Origin: Niastella sp. OAS944
Lineage (GTDB): Bacteria; Bacteroidota; Bacteroidia; Chitinophagales; Chitinophagaceae
Assembly: GCA_024809215.1 (NCBI GenBank)
Contig: JANUBW010000008.1
Coordinates: 372,001-436,000 of the forward strand
Reading direction: 5' to 3'
DNA: 64,000 nt
Shown: positions 41,157-49,718 of the stretch, piece after piece
Position numbering within the stretch: the stretch's first letter is position 1
Layout of the letters: each line of letters opens with the position of its first letter
Translations under genes and position numbers: made by a program
Notes under the pieces: generated by a model
The model's database searches: none
Seen by the model: the letters and a program-made list of their open reading frames with translations, nothing else
Told to the model about the DNA's origin: nothing

Positions 41157-42652
41157 TATTGAACCACGATCTTCTGATTTAGTAATATACCCGCCATATT
41201 CTTCAACGAAATCATATAAACACCTTTAACAAGGTTGTTCTTTAATTCAACGGTTGTTTGGTTATTCAATTCCGGCATGTGTTGTTGCATAATGGAGCGG
41301 CCTATAATATCAGTTATGGTAAGGGTTACGTTCTCCAGCTGTTTATTCGTTTCAAGCACCAATTTATTGCTGCCCTGTAATATGGTTGGGTATAACCGTA
41401 CACCATCGGTTGTATTGTTCTTAATGGTGATCACTTCAGAGTACGTAATAACCCCGTTTTTATCGGTCATTTTTAACCGGTAAAACTGGTTGCCCGTAAA
41501 CGAAACAGGGTCGGTAAAGGCATACTGAACGCCTGTAGCAGTGCTTATACCAGCAGTTGCCTTCAACTGGCCTGCTGTGGTATAGGTGCGGCCATTGGTG
41601 CTTTTCTCTATAGTAAAGTTTTCGGTATTACTATTAAGCGTGGTGGCCCAGTATAAATGTGTTTGATTGTTTTGTTGGTTGCCCTTAAAGTGTAACAACT
41701 CAATGGGCAGTACAATAGCGTTCATGTCGAATGTAACACGGTTAGCGCCATTGGCTTCGTAATACTCCAGCACCATATCGTAAGTGCCGTTGAGGGTGGC
41801 GGTATAGCTGTCGTTTATCCAGTTATGTTCTCCCCAGTTCTGTATTACCCAGCTGGCGCCGCCATTAAGACTAAAGCGGTAACCATCGTCGCCACCTACA
41901 AGAAAGGTAACCGTTTCGTTGTTGAATGGGCGCCTTAACCGGTACCGTACACTGAAGCCTTGAGAATACACGGGGCAGCTATTGGTATAAAAGGTAACAT
42001 CGTCGCCACCAAAGTTTTGATCTATGCGGGAATTATTACCGGCAGTACCTTCAAACATGGTGCCTTTGAATACCGTAAAATCCTGCTCATCGTACACATA
42101 ACCCCGCCATACGCCATTGGTGCCATATACAGTAGGATCATCGGTGGTACCGCAAATGCTAAAGCTAATTCTGTTGCCCTGGGTAAAATCGTTGTATTCT
42201 ATAACCAGGTTGTAGGTGCCGTTCAAATGAAAGGTGCCGGTTCTGGTTGTATAACCATGGCCGCCCCAGTCTTGCAGTATCCAGTTATTACCGCCATCGA
42301 TGCTTATGCGATAGCCATCATCGCCGCCAATGGTGATGGTATAATCGGTTTCAGTAAAGGTTTTCCTGAGTTTGTACCGGATACTGAAATTCTCAGTTCT
42401 TATGTTACAGCCATTAACAGCATAGGTAACATCGTCGCCGCCAAAGCTTTGATCGAAGTTCATATTGCCAGGCGATCCCTGGTTCACATAGCCAAAATAA
42501 TTGGTGAAATTGTCGTTGTCGTATACATAGCCAATCCAAGTATCGTTGGTGCCATAAGTGACCTGGTCACCGGGGGCAGAAGCGCAAGTTTGCGCGTGTA
42601 GCCTGTTACAAATAAGCAACAGGCTGATAATAACTAATTTACCAGTTTTCAA
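41156..42652 (-). CDS. Secreted protein with two PA14-like repeats and a T9SS type A sorting domain
   Basis: The protein has 498 residues and a signal peptide (MKTGKLVIISLLLICNRLHAQ). Two repeats of ~140 residues share TYGTNDTWIGYVYDNDNF / VYGTNGVWRGYVYDEQDF and TIGGDDGYRISIDGG / LVGGDDGYRFSLNGG, the Asp-rich signature of PA14-like carbohydrate-binding domains. A linker and a ~75-residue type A sorting domain (LTITDIIGRSIMQQH, KGVYMISLKN) follow. It is probably exposed on the surface or released by type IX secretion. The role in polysaccharide binding is inferred from the fold only. Confidence 0.85.
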   Translation of the reverse strand: MKTGKLVIISLLLICNRLHAQTCASAPGDQVTYGTNDTWIGYVYDNDNFTNYFGYVNQGSPGNMNFDQSFGGDDVTYAVNGCNIRTENFSIRYKLRKTFTETDYTITIGGDDGYRISIDGGNNWILQDWGGHGYTTRTGTFHLNGTYNLVIEYNDFTQGNRISFSICGTTDDPTVYGTNGVWRGYVYDEQDFTVFKGTMFEGTAGNNSRIDQNFGGDDVTFYTNSCPVYSQGFSVRYRLRRPFNNETVTFLVGGDDGYRFSLNGGASWVIQNWGEHNWINDSYTATLNGTYDMVLEYYEANGANRVTFDMNAIVLPIELLHFKGNQQNNQTHLYWATTLNSNTENFTIEKSTNGRTYTTAGQLKATAGISTATGVQYAFTDPVSFTGNQFYRLKMTDKNGVITYSEVITIKNNTTDGVRLYPTILQGSNKLVLETNKQLENVTLTITDIIGRSIMQQHMPELNNQTTVELKNNLVKGVYMISLKNMAGILLNQKIVVQ

Positions 42653-42805
42653 GGGAGGGGTACTATTAAATAATTAAATCTATCTACGGGTTTACGCTTA
42701 TTCAAACGTATTAGCAATATGCTTATTGCCGCTGCAAGATCATATTAATGTTAGCACTCTGGTATTAATTTCGACGACTAATCGAAAAAGCACGACCGAA
42801 AACAG

Positions 42806-42834
42806 GCGTGCCACGGTTTCAAACCGTGGCACGC
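42806..42834. repeat. Perfect REP-like palindrome
   Basis: GCGTGCCACGGTTT and AAACCGTGGCACGC are perfect 14-bp arms around one base. No T-run follows. A decayed relative lies at 11485-11513. Confidence 0.9.
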
Positions 42835-42836
42835 TT

Positions 42837-42872
42837 ATTAGCACATTAGCAAATTATCACATTAGCTAATTA
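42837..42872 (-). repeat. 8-mer array, ATTAGCAC theme, overlapping the mutS stop
   Basis: ATTAGCAC, ATTAGCAA, ATTATCAC, ATTAGCTA and ATTA. The array touches the palindrome at 42806-42834 on one side and contains the mutS stop codon on the other. Confidence 0.9.
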
Positions 42873-45488
42873 CTTAACCAGTCCTTTTATCTCATTCAGC
42901 TTCATCAATGCTTCAACAGGTGTTAACCGGTTAATGTCGATATCGTTCAGCATTTTTCTGATGTCGTCGAAGGTTTCGCTGTGCGCATCGAAAATAGAGA
43001 GCTGTACTTTTTGAGTAGAAATTTGTTTTACCTGTTCGGTGAGTTTATGTTCGGTGGTTCCCTCTGGCTGGTCTTCGTGTTTTTTCTCCAGCAGCTTCAA
43101 TATTTCATTGGCCCGCTCAATGAGGGCAGGGGGCATACCGGCCATTTTGGCCACATGTATACCAAAGCTATGGGTGCTGCCACCGGGCGCCAGTTTGCGC
43201 AGGAAGATGATCTTATTGCCAACTTCTTTATTGGTGATGTGGTAGTTCTTTATACGGCTTAGTTTGTTCTCCAGCTCATTCAGTTCATGATAGTGGGTAG
43301 CGAACAACGTTTTGGGTGCGTGGGGGCTTTGGTGCAGGTATTCGGCAATGCTCCAGGCAATGGAAATACCATCGTAGGTGGAGGTACCGCGCCCAATTTC
43401 ATCGAGCAGTATAAGGCTGCGCGATGAAATATTGTTGATGATGCTGGCCGTTTCATTCATCTCAACCATGAAGGTACTTTCGCCACCGCTTAAGTTATCA
43501 TTGGCGCCTACACGGGTAAAGATCTTATCGGTTAGCGGAACACGGGCTACTGTGGCCGGCACAAAACTACCCATATGCGCCATAAGCGTAATAAGGGCGG
43601 TTTGTCGCAAGATGGCGCTTTTACCGCTCATGTTGGGGCCGGTAAGAATGATCACCTGTTGCGAAGTTGGTTCCAGTAATACATCGTTTGAAATATAGGG
43701 TTCGCCTATTGGTAAATTGCGTTCAATAACCGGGTGGCGGCTTTCTTTCAGATCGAGTACTCCATCCTCGTGCAGCTCTGGCTTTTTGTAATTAAAGTGC
43801 AGGGCGTTGTGCGCAAAACACAACAGGCAATCGAGAATGGCCAGCACATTACCGTTCACCTGCATGGGGGCAATGTAGTCCTGCAGTTCCAGTAACAGCT
43901 TTTCGTAAATGTCCAGCTCAATGGCCATTATCTTTTCTTCGGCGCCGGTGATCTTTTCTTCGTATTCCTTTAGCTCGGCGGTAATATATCGTTCGGCATT
44001 GGCAAGGGTTTGCTTACGCATCCATTCAGCCGGCACTTTGCTTTTATGCGAATTGGTTACTTCGAGGTAGTAACCGAATACGTTGTTGAAACCAATTTTT
44101 AAAGAAGAGATACCTGTTTTCTCCGATTCCTTTTGTTGCAACTGCACCAGGTATTCTTTACCATTGGTAGCAATATTGCGCAGGTCGTCGAGTTCGGCAT
44201 GAATGCCGCTGGCAATGGAACCGCCTTTCGCTACTGCCACCGGTGGATTATCGATGATCTCTTTGGTTATTTTTTCTTCTATGTAGCGGCAACCATTCAA
44301 CGAATCGCCCAGGCGTTTTAAATATCCGCTTTCACTGTGGCTGCATAGTTGTTTTACTTCTTCAATATGCCGCAGGCCGCGCGCTATTTGCAATACCTCG
44401 CGTGGGTTGATCTTCTTTAAGGGGATCTTACTCACCAGCCGCTCAATATCGCCGCATTGTTTTATATGCTGAATAAGCTTATTGCGCAGGTCAACTTCTT
44501 TTATAAAGAACTCAACCAGCTCAAGCCGTTCGTTAATACGATTAATATCCTTTAGTGGTAACAGTATCCAGCGTTTCAACAAACGTGCGCCCATAGGCGA
44601 TACGGTATTGTCGAGCACTTTGTGCAGGTTGTTACCTTCGCCATTACCAGTGCTTATAAGTTCGAGGTTGCGAATGGTAAAGCGGTCCATCCACAGGTAA
44701 TCATCGCGGTCGATGCGTTGGATAGAGGTAATATGTTGCAGGTTGGGGTGTTCGGTATCTTTCAGGTAATGCAGTACCGCGCCGGCGGCCACAGTACTCA
44801 GGCGCATTTCTTCTACCCCAAAACCTTTTAATGAATGGGTGTTGAAATGCTTGAGCAGGCTTTCGGTAGCATAGGCTTCATCGAAGATCCAGCTTTCCAT
44901 AGTGTAGGTATAGAAGCGGGAGCCAAACACTTCTTTAAAGTGTTTTTGAAAACTGCGCTGAAAGATCACCTCAGCCGGTTTCAGCGTTTGCAGAAGTTTA
45001 TCAATGTATTCTGCATTGCCTTCGGCAACAAAGAACTCACCAGTTGAAATATCGAGAAAAGCAATACCGGCATGGTCTTCGGTAAAATGAATACCTGCCA
45101 GAAAGTTATTGCTGTTATGCTCCAGCATTTTATCGTTGGTAGCCACACCGGGCGTAACCAGTTCGGTTACTCCGCGTTTTACAATGCCTTTCGCCTGTTT
45201 GGGATCTTCGAGCTGATCGCAAATGGCTACACGATAACCGGCCCGCACCAGTTTGTGCAGGTAAGTATCGAGGGAATGGTGCGGAAAACCAGCCAGTTCG
45301 CTACTGAAAGCCGCACCGTTGTTTCTTTTGGTAAGGGTAATGCCGAGCACCTGCGAAGCAATAACGGCATCCTGGCCAAAAGTTTCGTAAAAATCACCTA
45401 CTCTGAATAATAATACAGCATCAGGATACCGTTGTTTAATGGCATTATGCTGTTGCATTAAAGGAGTTTCTGTAGTAGCTTTTGACAT
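42870..45488 (-). CDS. mutS: DNA mismatch repair protein MutS
   Basis: The protein has 872 residues and recognises mismatches as a dimer. The mismatch-binding loop GDFYETFG, Walker A LTGPNMSGKSAILRQ, the signature NDNLSGGESTFMVEMNETAS and Walker B ILLDEIGRGTSTYDG are all intact. I start at the ATG of MSKATTETPLMQQ (45488); a TTG three codons upstream overlaps the -7 box and is unlikely. With the box directly upstream, the mRNA is expected to be leaderless. It is monocistronic. Confidence 0.96.
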   Translation of the reverse strand: MSKATTETPLMQQHNAIKQRYPDAVLLFRVGDFYETFGQDAVIASQVLGITLTKRNNGAAFSSELAGFPHHSLDTYLHKLVRAGYRVAICDQLEDPKQAKGIVKRGVTELVTPGVATNDKMLEHNSNNFLAGIHFTEDHAGIAFLDISTGEFFVAEGNAEYIDKLLQTLKPAEVIFQRSFQKHFKEVFGSRFYTYTMESWIFDEAYATESLLKHFNTHSLKGFGVEEMRLSTVAAGAVLHYLKDTEHPNLQHITSIQRIDRDDYLWMDRFTIRNLELISTGNGEGNNLHKVLDNTVSPMGARLLKRWILLPLKDINRINERLELVEFFIKEVDLRNKLIQHIKQCGDIERLVSKIPLKKINPREVLQIARGLRHIEEVKQLCSHSESGYLKRLGDSLNGCRYIEEKITKEIIDNPPVAVAKGGSIASGIHAELDDLRNIATNGKEYLVQLQQKESEKTGISSLKIGFNNVFGYYLEVTNSHKSKVPAEWMRKQTLANAERYITAELKEYEEKITGAEEKIMAIELDIYEKLLLELQDYIAPMQVNGNVLAILDCLLCFAHNALHFNYKKPELHEDGVLDLKESRHPVIERNLPIGEPYISNDVLLEPTSQQVIILTGPNMSGKSAILRQTALITLMAHMGSFVPATVARVPLTDKIFTRVGANDNLSGGESTFMVEMNETASIINNISSRSLILLDEIGRGTSTYDGISIAWSIAEYLHQSPHAPKTLFATHYHELNELENKLSRIKNYHITNKEVGNKIIFLRKLAPGGSTHSFGIHVAKMAGMPPALIERANEILKLLEKKHEDQPEGTTEHKLTEQVKQISTQKVQLSIFDAHSETFDDIRKMLNDIDINRLTPVEALMKLNEIKGLVK

Positions 45489-45494
45489 GGGGGG

Positions 45495-45502
45495 CAAATA
45501 TA
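45495..45502 (-). promoter_or_regulatory. -7 promoter box of mutS, leaderless
   Basis: On the minus strand it reads TATATTTG and ends 6 bp before the mutS start codon. Confidence 0.68.
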
Positions 45503-45547
45503 AAATGTTTACAAGGGGATAAAAAAAGCTTAAATGCGTATGTGGAG

Positions 45548-45635
45548 AAAATGGGGAATAGTTGATGATGAGTTGAAAAGTTGACAGAGGTGATAATGTT
45601 GATAAAGTAAGGTTATAAGTTATGGAACAAGTTAA
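45548..45635 (+). repeat. Loose 8-mer array, AGTTGA theme
   Basis: AGTTGATG, AGTTGAAA, AGTTGACA and later AGTTAACG units recur at about 8-11 bp spacing. It is less regular than the other arrays. It opens the 320-bp gap 45498-45817. Confidence 0.6.
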
Positions 45636-45659
45636 CGAGAGTTGGCCAGAAAGAAATTT

Positions 45660-45699
45660 CCCCTCCCCCTTCCGGGGGAGGGGCCAGGGGGAGGGGGCC
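45660..45699 (+). repeat. GC-rich C5/G5 hairpin repeat
   Basis: CCCCTCCCCC, TTCC, GGGGGAGGGG and CCAGGGGGAGGGGG: almost identical to the element at 5730-5767. Confidence 0.88.
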
Positions 45700-45724
45700 G
45701 TTTCTCCAAATTTCGGCTGTTTTT

Positions 45725-45755
45725 CCTACTTCATACATCGTACTTCCTACTTCGG
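45725..45755 (+). repeat. 7-mer array, CTACTTC theme
   Basis: CCTAC, TTCATAC, ATCGTAC, TTCCTAC and TTCGG have the same reverse-half units as 20570-20662. Confidence 0.85.
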
Positions 45756-45805
45756 CCCCCTGAGGTCTGAAAAGCGCCCCCTCAGGAACGATAATCATTT
45801 TAAGC

Positions 45806-45813
45806 TACCTTTG
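45806..45813 (+). promoter_or_regulatory. -7 promoter box of the SpoU methyltransferase gene, leaderless
   Basis: TACCTTTG ends 4 bp before the ATG at 45818. Confidence 0.72.
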
Positions 45814-45817
45814 CGCC

Positions 45818-46345
45818 ATGCGTAAGCTGAGTATGGACGAACTGAACCGGAAATCGGTTCATGAATTTAAGGAAGCCGAAAAAATGCCCGTTGTAGTGGT
45901 GCTCGATAATATTCGCAGTATGCACAATGTTGGAAGTGTTTTCCGCACGGCCGATGCGTTTTTGTTACGCGGTATTTATTTGTGCGGCTATACCCCGCAA
46001 CCGCCTCACCGCGATATTCATAAAACCGCCCTGGGCGCCACCGAAACCGTGGAATGGAAGTATGCCGAAACTACTGTAGAAGCGGTACAACGGTTAAAAG
46101 ATGATGGTTATAAGGTATTTGCGGTTGAACAGGTAGAGAGCAGTATTGCCCTAAATAAGTTCGATATGAACCAACATCAACCGGTGGCTGTTGTATTTGG
46201 CAATGAAGTTAGCGGGGTTGAGCAGGAGGTGATAAAATTGTGCGATGGCTGCATTGAAATTCCCCAACTGGGTATGAAGCACTCGCTGAATATATCGGTA
46301 GCTGCCGGTATAGTACTTTGGGAATTGGTAAGAAGTAAAGTGTAA
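45818..46345 (+). CDS. SpoU/TrmH-family RNA 2'-O-methyltransferase
   Basis: The protein has 175 residues. Motif 1 (MHNVGSVFRTADAF), motif 2 (VVFGNEVSGVEQE) and motif 3 (IPQLGMKHSLNISVAAGI) form the SPOUT trefoil knot. It lacks the N-terminal domain of TrmB/RlmB, as usual for short TrmH-like enzymes in Bacteroidota. The target is an rRNA or tRNA nucleoside that cannot be told from sequence. Its stop is followed by a 7-mer inverted array. Confidence 0.88.
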   Translation: MRKLSMDELNRKSVHEFKEAEKMPVVVVLDNIRSMHNVGSVFRTADAFLLRGIYLCGYTPQPPHRDIHKTALGATETVEWKYAETTVEAVQRLKDDGYKVFAVEQVESSIALNKFDMNQHQPVAVVFGNEVSGVEQEVIKLCDGCIEIPQLGMKHSLNISVAAGIVLWELVRSKV

Positions 46346-46362
46346 TGGTATAAGGAAACAGG

Positions 46363-46460
46363 GCGAGTGAGAAGTAGCGAGTGGCGAGTAGGGAATACAG
46401 AAAATAATAGTGAGTTTCGAAATAAATCCTCACTTGCCATTTACCACTAGCTACTAGCCG
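46363..46460 (+). repeat. 7-mer inverted array, GCGAGTG/CACTAGC theme
   Basis: GCGAGTG, AGAAGTA, GCGAGTG, GCGAGTA and GGG are followed by a 40-bp spacer and then CACTTGC, CATTTAC, CACTAGC, TACTAGC and CGG. The theme recurs at 48040-48150. Confidence 0.92.
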
Positions 46461-46515
46461 GCCTTCCTACGAAACATAATTTTCAATAAAGCAATATTCA
46501 ATATTCGAAATAACA

Positions 46516-47442
46516 ATGAGCACCGTTAAGAAATACCTGAGCCTGATAAAATTTTCGCATACCATTTTCGCCATGCCGTTTGCATTGATCGGGTTTATGC
46601 TGGCTGCTGCGGAACCCTTTAAAATATGGATCACCGGTTTTTACCGCGATTATTTACCTTCTTCGTGGAGCACATATGGTGAAACCCGAAATCCACTTTG
46701 GTTAACATTCGTTCTGGTGATCCTCTGTATGATCTTCGCCCGTAGTGCCGCCATGGCATTCAACCGCTATCTCGATCGCAGCTTCGATGCACAAAACCCC
46801 CGCACCGCCATTCGTGAAATACCAGCCGGTATCTTAAAAGCAAATAGTGTACTGTGGTTCACCATCATTTGCAGTGTGCTGTTTGTGGTTTGTACCTGGT
46901 TCATCAATCGCATTTGTTTCTTCCTTTCGCCGGTAGCTTTGTTTGTAATATTATTTTATAGCTATACAAAACGGTTCACGCCCTTATGCCACCTGGTGCT
47001 GGGTTTAGGTTTATCACTGGCGCCCATTGGCGCTTACCTGGCCGTAACCGGCCAGTTTGCTTTATTACCCATTTTATTTTCATTCGCCGTGATCTTTTGG
47101 GTGAGCGGGTTCGACATCATTTATGCCCTGCAGGATGAAGAGTTCGACAAATCGAAACAATTAAATTCTATTCCTGCCTGGTTGGGAAAAGCCAAAGGCT
47201 TACGCGTGTCTGAATTATTGCACGTACTAAGCGCCGCCTGTGTTATAACTGCAGGTGTAATGGGGCATTTTCATTGGTTATACTGGATTGGAGTAGCTGT
47301 ATTTGCAGGCATGTTAATATACCAGCATTCTATTGTAAAACCCACCGATCTGCGCCGCGTTAACCTGGCGTTTATGACCGCTAATGGTGTGGCAAGTGTA
47401 GTGTTTGCGGTGTTTGTTATTACTGATTTGTTGGTTGGGTGA
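46516..47442 (+). CDS. UbiA-family prenyltransferase, probably menaquinone pathway (MqnP-like)
   Basis: The protein has 308 residues and about eight membrane helices. The two Asp-rich motifs are NRYLDRSFDAQNPRTAIREI (first) and FDIIYALQDEEFDKSK (second), which bind the prenyl diphosphate through Mg. The sequence resembles the UbiA-like enzyme of the futalosine menaquinone route rather than MenA, but no other mqn gene is near. It stands alone between two 7-mer inverted arrays. Confidence 0.85.
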   Translation: MSTVKKYLSLIKFSHTIFAMPFALIGFMLAAAEPFKIWITGFYRDYLPSSWSTYGETRNPLWLTFVLVILCMIFARSAAMAFNRYLDRSFDAQNPRTAIREIPAGILKANSVLWFTIICSVLFVVCTWFINRICFFLSPVALFVILFYSYTKRFTPLCHLVLGLGLSLAPIGAYLAVTGQFALLPILFSFAVIFWVSGFDIIYALQDEEFDKSKQLNSIPAWLGKAKGLRVSELLHVLSAACVITAGVMGHFHWLYWIGVAVFAGMLIYQHSIVKPTDLRRVNLAFMTANGVASVVFAVFVITDLLVG

Positions 47443-47449
47443 TTTTAAC

Positions 47450-47577
47450 TGTTACAGGTTCCAGGTTACATGTTACAGGGATAACAAGGAAGTTTGAACT
47501 GTGGGTGGATTTGAAATTTGAAGGGCGGCAACACAGAGGCCCTGCAACCTGCAACTTGAAACCTGAAACCGCTAACC
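47450..47577 (+). repeat. 7-mer inverted array, GGTTACA/CCTGCAA theme
   Basis: TGTTACA, GGTTCCA, GGTTACA, TGTTACA and GGG are followed by a 60-bp spacer and then CCTGCAA, CCTGCAA, CTTGAAA, CCTGAAA and CCGCTAACC. It shares its theme with 14133-14205. Confidence 0.92.
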
Positions 47578-47603
47578 AGAAGTACTAAACTACAATTAAC
47601 CGA

Positions 47604-48017
47604 ATGGCTCGTATTTTATCTATCGACTACGGTAAAAAACGTACCGGTATTGCCGTTACCGATCCTTTGCAGATCATAGCAACAGGGTTAACCACCGTTG
47701 AAACGCCCCAATTGTTTAAGTACCTGAAAGAGTATTTTGCAAAGGAAACGGTGGAGCTGATCATTATGGGCGAACCAAAAAATATGGACGACTCCGATAC
47801 CCATGCCACGCCACTGGTAAAACAGGCGGTAGCCAGGTTGAAAAAGGAGTTTCCCACCATACCCATAAAGATGGTTGATGAACGCTTTACCTCAAAAATG
47901 GCCTCCCAGGCTATGATTGACATGGGGTTAAAGAAAAAACAACGCCAGAACAAAGCCCTGGTTGATGAAATAGCCGCTACTATTATGTTACAGGAATATT
48001 TACGCAGTATTAGTTGA
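47604..48017 (+). CDS. ruvX: Putative pre-16S rRNA nuclease / Holliday junction resolvase-like protein
   Basis: The protein has 137 residues. The RNase H-like N-terminus reads LSIDYGKKRTGIAVTDP with the catalytic Asp, followed by MGEPKNMDDSDTHATPLV and VDERFTSKMASQAMIDMG, the YqgF/RuvX signatures. It is thought to trim the 5' end of pre-16S rRNA; the recombination role is historical. It lies 179 bp upstream of def in the same direction but is separated from it by an array and a separate promoter. Confidence 0.92.
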   Translation: MARILSIDYGKKRTGIAVTDPLQIIATGLTTVETPQLFKYLKEYFAKETVELIIMGEPKNMDDSDTHATPLVKQAVARLKKEFPTIPIKMVDERFTSKMASQAMIDMGLKKKQRQNKALVDEIAATIMLQEYLRSIS

Positions 48018-48039
48018 TTATCAATAGATAGGATGAGCG

Positions 48040-48150
48040 GCTAGTAGCTAGTGGTAAATGGCTAGTGAGGTTCATTCTCGTAGCTCGCTAAATTCCGGGA
48101 CACCCTGTATTTTGTATTTCCTACTAGCCACTCACTACTTACCACTTGCC
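48040..48150 (+). repeat. 7-mer inverted array, GCTAGTG/CACTAGC theme
   Basis: GCTAGTA, GCTAGTG, GTAAATG, GCTAGTG and AGG are followed by a spacer and then CTACTAGC, CACTCAC, TACTTAC and CACTTGCC. It also forms part of an open frame upstream of def that is not part of the gene. Confidence 0.92.
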
Positions 48151-48160
48151 TTTTTTCAAG

Positions 48161-48168
48161 TACCTTTG
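48161..48168 (+). promoter_or_regulatory. -7 promoter box of def
   Basis: TACCTTTG lies 27 bp before the def ATG, directly after the array. Confidence 0.72.
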
Positions 48169-48195
48169 CCAATTGAAAAAAATAACTATCAAAGA

Positions 48196-48774
48196 ATGAT
48201 ATTACCGATCGTTGCATATGGCGCCGAAATATTGAGGAGCAAGGGCAAAGAAATAACTCCCGACTATCCTAACCTGGCCAAATTGATTGAAGATATGTGG
48301 GAAACCATGTACGCCAGCAGTGGTGTAGGGTTGGCCGCGCCACAGATCAATAAAGATATTCGCTTGTTTATCGTAGACAGCTCGCAGATTTTTGAGAACC
48401 AGGAAGAGGATGAAAAAGGCAAATACCCCGATGAGCCTGGTATTAAACAGGTGTTCATCAATGCACAAATAAAAAGCCTCGATGGTGAAGAATGGCCTTA
48501 TAACGAAGGTTGTTTAAGCATTCCCAAAATAAGAGAAGATGTAATGCGCAGCGAATCGGTGACGCTTACATATGTTGACGAAAATTTTAAACCGCACGAA
48601 AAAACTTTCAACGGTATTACCGCCCGTGTTATTCTGCATGAATATGACCATATAGAAGGAAAATTGTTTATCGATTACCTGAAGCCTTTAAAAAAGAAAT
48701 TGCTGCAGGGCAAGCTTTCTGATATCTCAAAAGGCAAGGTACGGGCCGATTACAAAATGATCTTCCCTAAATAA
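48196..48774 (+). CDS. def: Peptide deformylase
   Basis: The protein has 192 residues. The three motifs GVGLAAPQ, EGCLSIP and HEYDHIEG (HExxH metal site) are intact. It removes the formyl group from nascent proteins. The start is ATG 48196 (MILPIVAYGAEILRS), as the longer frame translates the array. The TAATG overlap with the next gene suggests co-translation of the pair. Confidence 0.95.
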   Translation: MILPIVAYGAEILRSKGKEITPDYPNLAKLIEDMWETMYASSGVGLAAPQINKDIRLFIVDSSQIFENQEEDEKGKYPDEPGIKQVFINAQIKSLDGEEWPYNEGCLSIPKIREDVMRSESVTLTYVDENFKPHEKTFNGITARVILHEYDHIEGKLFIDYLKPLKKKLLQGKLSDISKGKVRADYKMIFPK

Positions 48775-49718
48775 TGCCGGTTATGTTTTTGCGCTGCTGG
48801 TGCTTGGTTGCTTTTCTTATTGTTTCAACTATTTTGCATGCCCAGGATTCGCTGGTGAAAATGCAAAACAAAACCATTACGTTAAAAGAAGTGGTTGTAC
48901 GCAACAATCTGAACGTGGCCGCTTTTATTGAACGTATAAAGAACGACACTACTTTTTACAAAGCATTTCGTAATCTGAAGGTGTTGGGGTATACTTCGCT
49001 CAACGACATCAGGATGCTGAGTAAAGATGAAAAAGTAACCGCTTCGCTATACAGCCGCACCAAACAGCATGTAAACAATGGCTGCCGTTATACCCAGGTA
49101 ATGGAAGAACAAACCAACGGCGACATTTACGACAAAAAACATCATTTCAATTATTATACACCCGGCATGTATGCCGGGTTGTTTTTTGCTGCCGATACCA
49201 TTTGCGGCGAAACCAATATTGTAGGCAGCGAAGCTTTTAGCACCTCAGGCAAAAGCGGATTGGAAAAACACAAAGAGCAATTGAAAATGTTGTTCTTTAA
49301 CCCCGGTAAAAAAATACCCGGTATTCCATTTATTGGTAATAAGGTGGCCATTTTTGATGATGAGGTGGCTACCCGGTACGATTTCACCATTGATATTGAA
49401 GCCTTCAAAGGCGAAATGTGTTATGTGTTCACCTGCAAACCACGTACTGATCTTACTGGTGGTGAAAAAGACAAGATCGTAGTAAACGACATGACCACCT
49501 GGTTTAAAATAGATACCTGGGAAATTGTTGCCCGTAATTATGACCTTAGCTACAATGCCGGTGTATACGATTTTGATGTACGTATGGAAGTGGAGTTAAC
49601 CAAAATTGGCAACTACCTGGTGCCAAAAGTACTTCGTTACAATGGCGATTGGGATGTTGTAATGAAAAAACGGGAACGCTGTATTTTTACTGCTACATTG
49701 TTCGATTTTACCTTGTAA
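48774..49718 (+). CDS. Hypothetical exported protein
   Basis: The protein has 314 residues and a signal peptide (CWCLVAFLIVSTILHAQ). The mature part is predicted beta-rich and contains TWFKIDTWEIVARNYDLSYN and PKVLRYNGDWDVVMKKRERC, features seen in outer-membrane-associated proteins of the phylum. I cannot assign a family. The start codon overlaps the def stop (TAATG), so it is probably translated with def. Its 3' end overlaps the tail of the next, convergent gene by 11 bp. Confidence 0.72.
   Translation: MPVMFLRCWCLVAFLIVSTILHAQDSLVKMQNKTITLKEVVVRNNLNVAAFIERIKNDTTFYKAFRNLKVLGYTSLNDIRMLSKDEKVTASLYSRTKQHVNNGCRYTQVMEEQTNGDIYDKKHHFNYYTPGMYAGLFFAADTICGETNIVGSEAFSTSGKSGLEKHKEQLKMLFFNPGKKIPGIPFIGNKVAIFDDEVATRYDFTIDIEAFKGEMCYVFTCKPRTDLTGGEKDKIVVNDMTTWFKIDTWEIVARNYDLSYNAGVYDFDVRMEVELTKIGNYLVPKVLRYNGDWDVVMKKRERCIFTATLFDFTL

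Noticed and set aside
48058-48195. 46-residue extension of peptide deformylase
   Set aside because: It translates the 7-mer array and the promoter region; the family start is at 48196.
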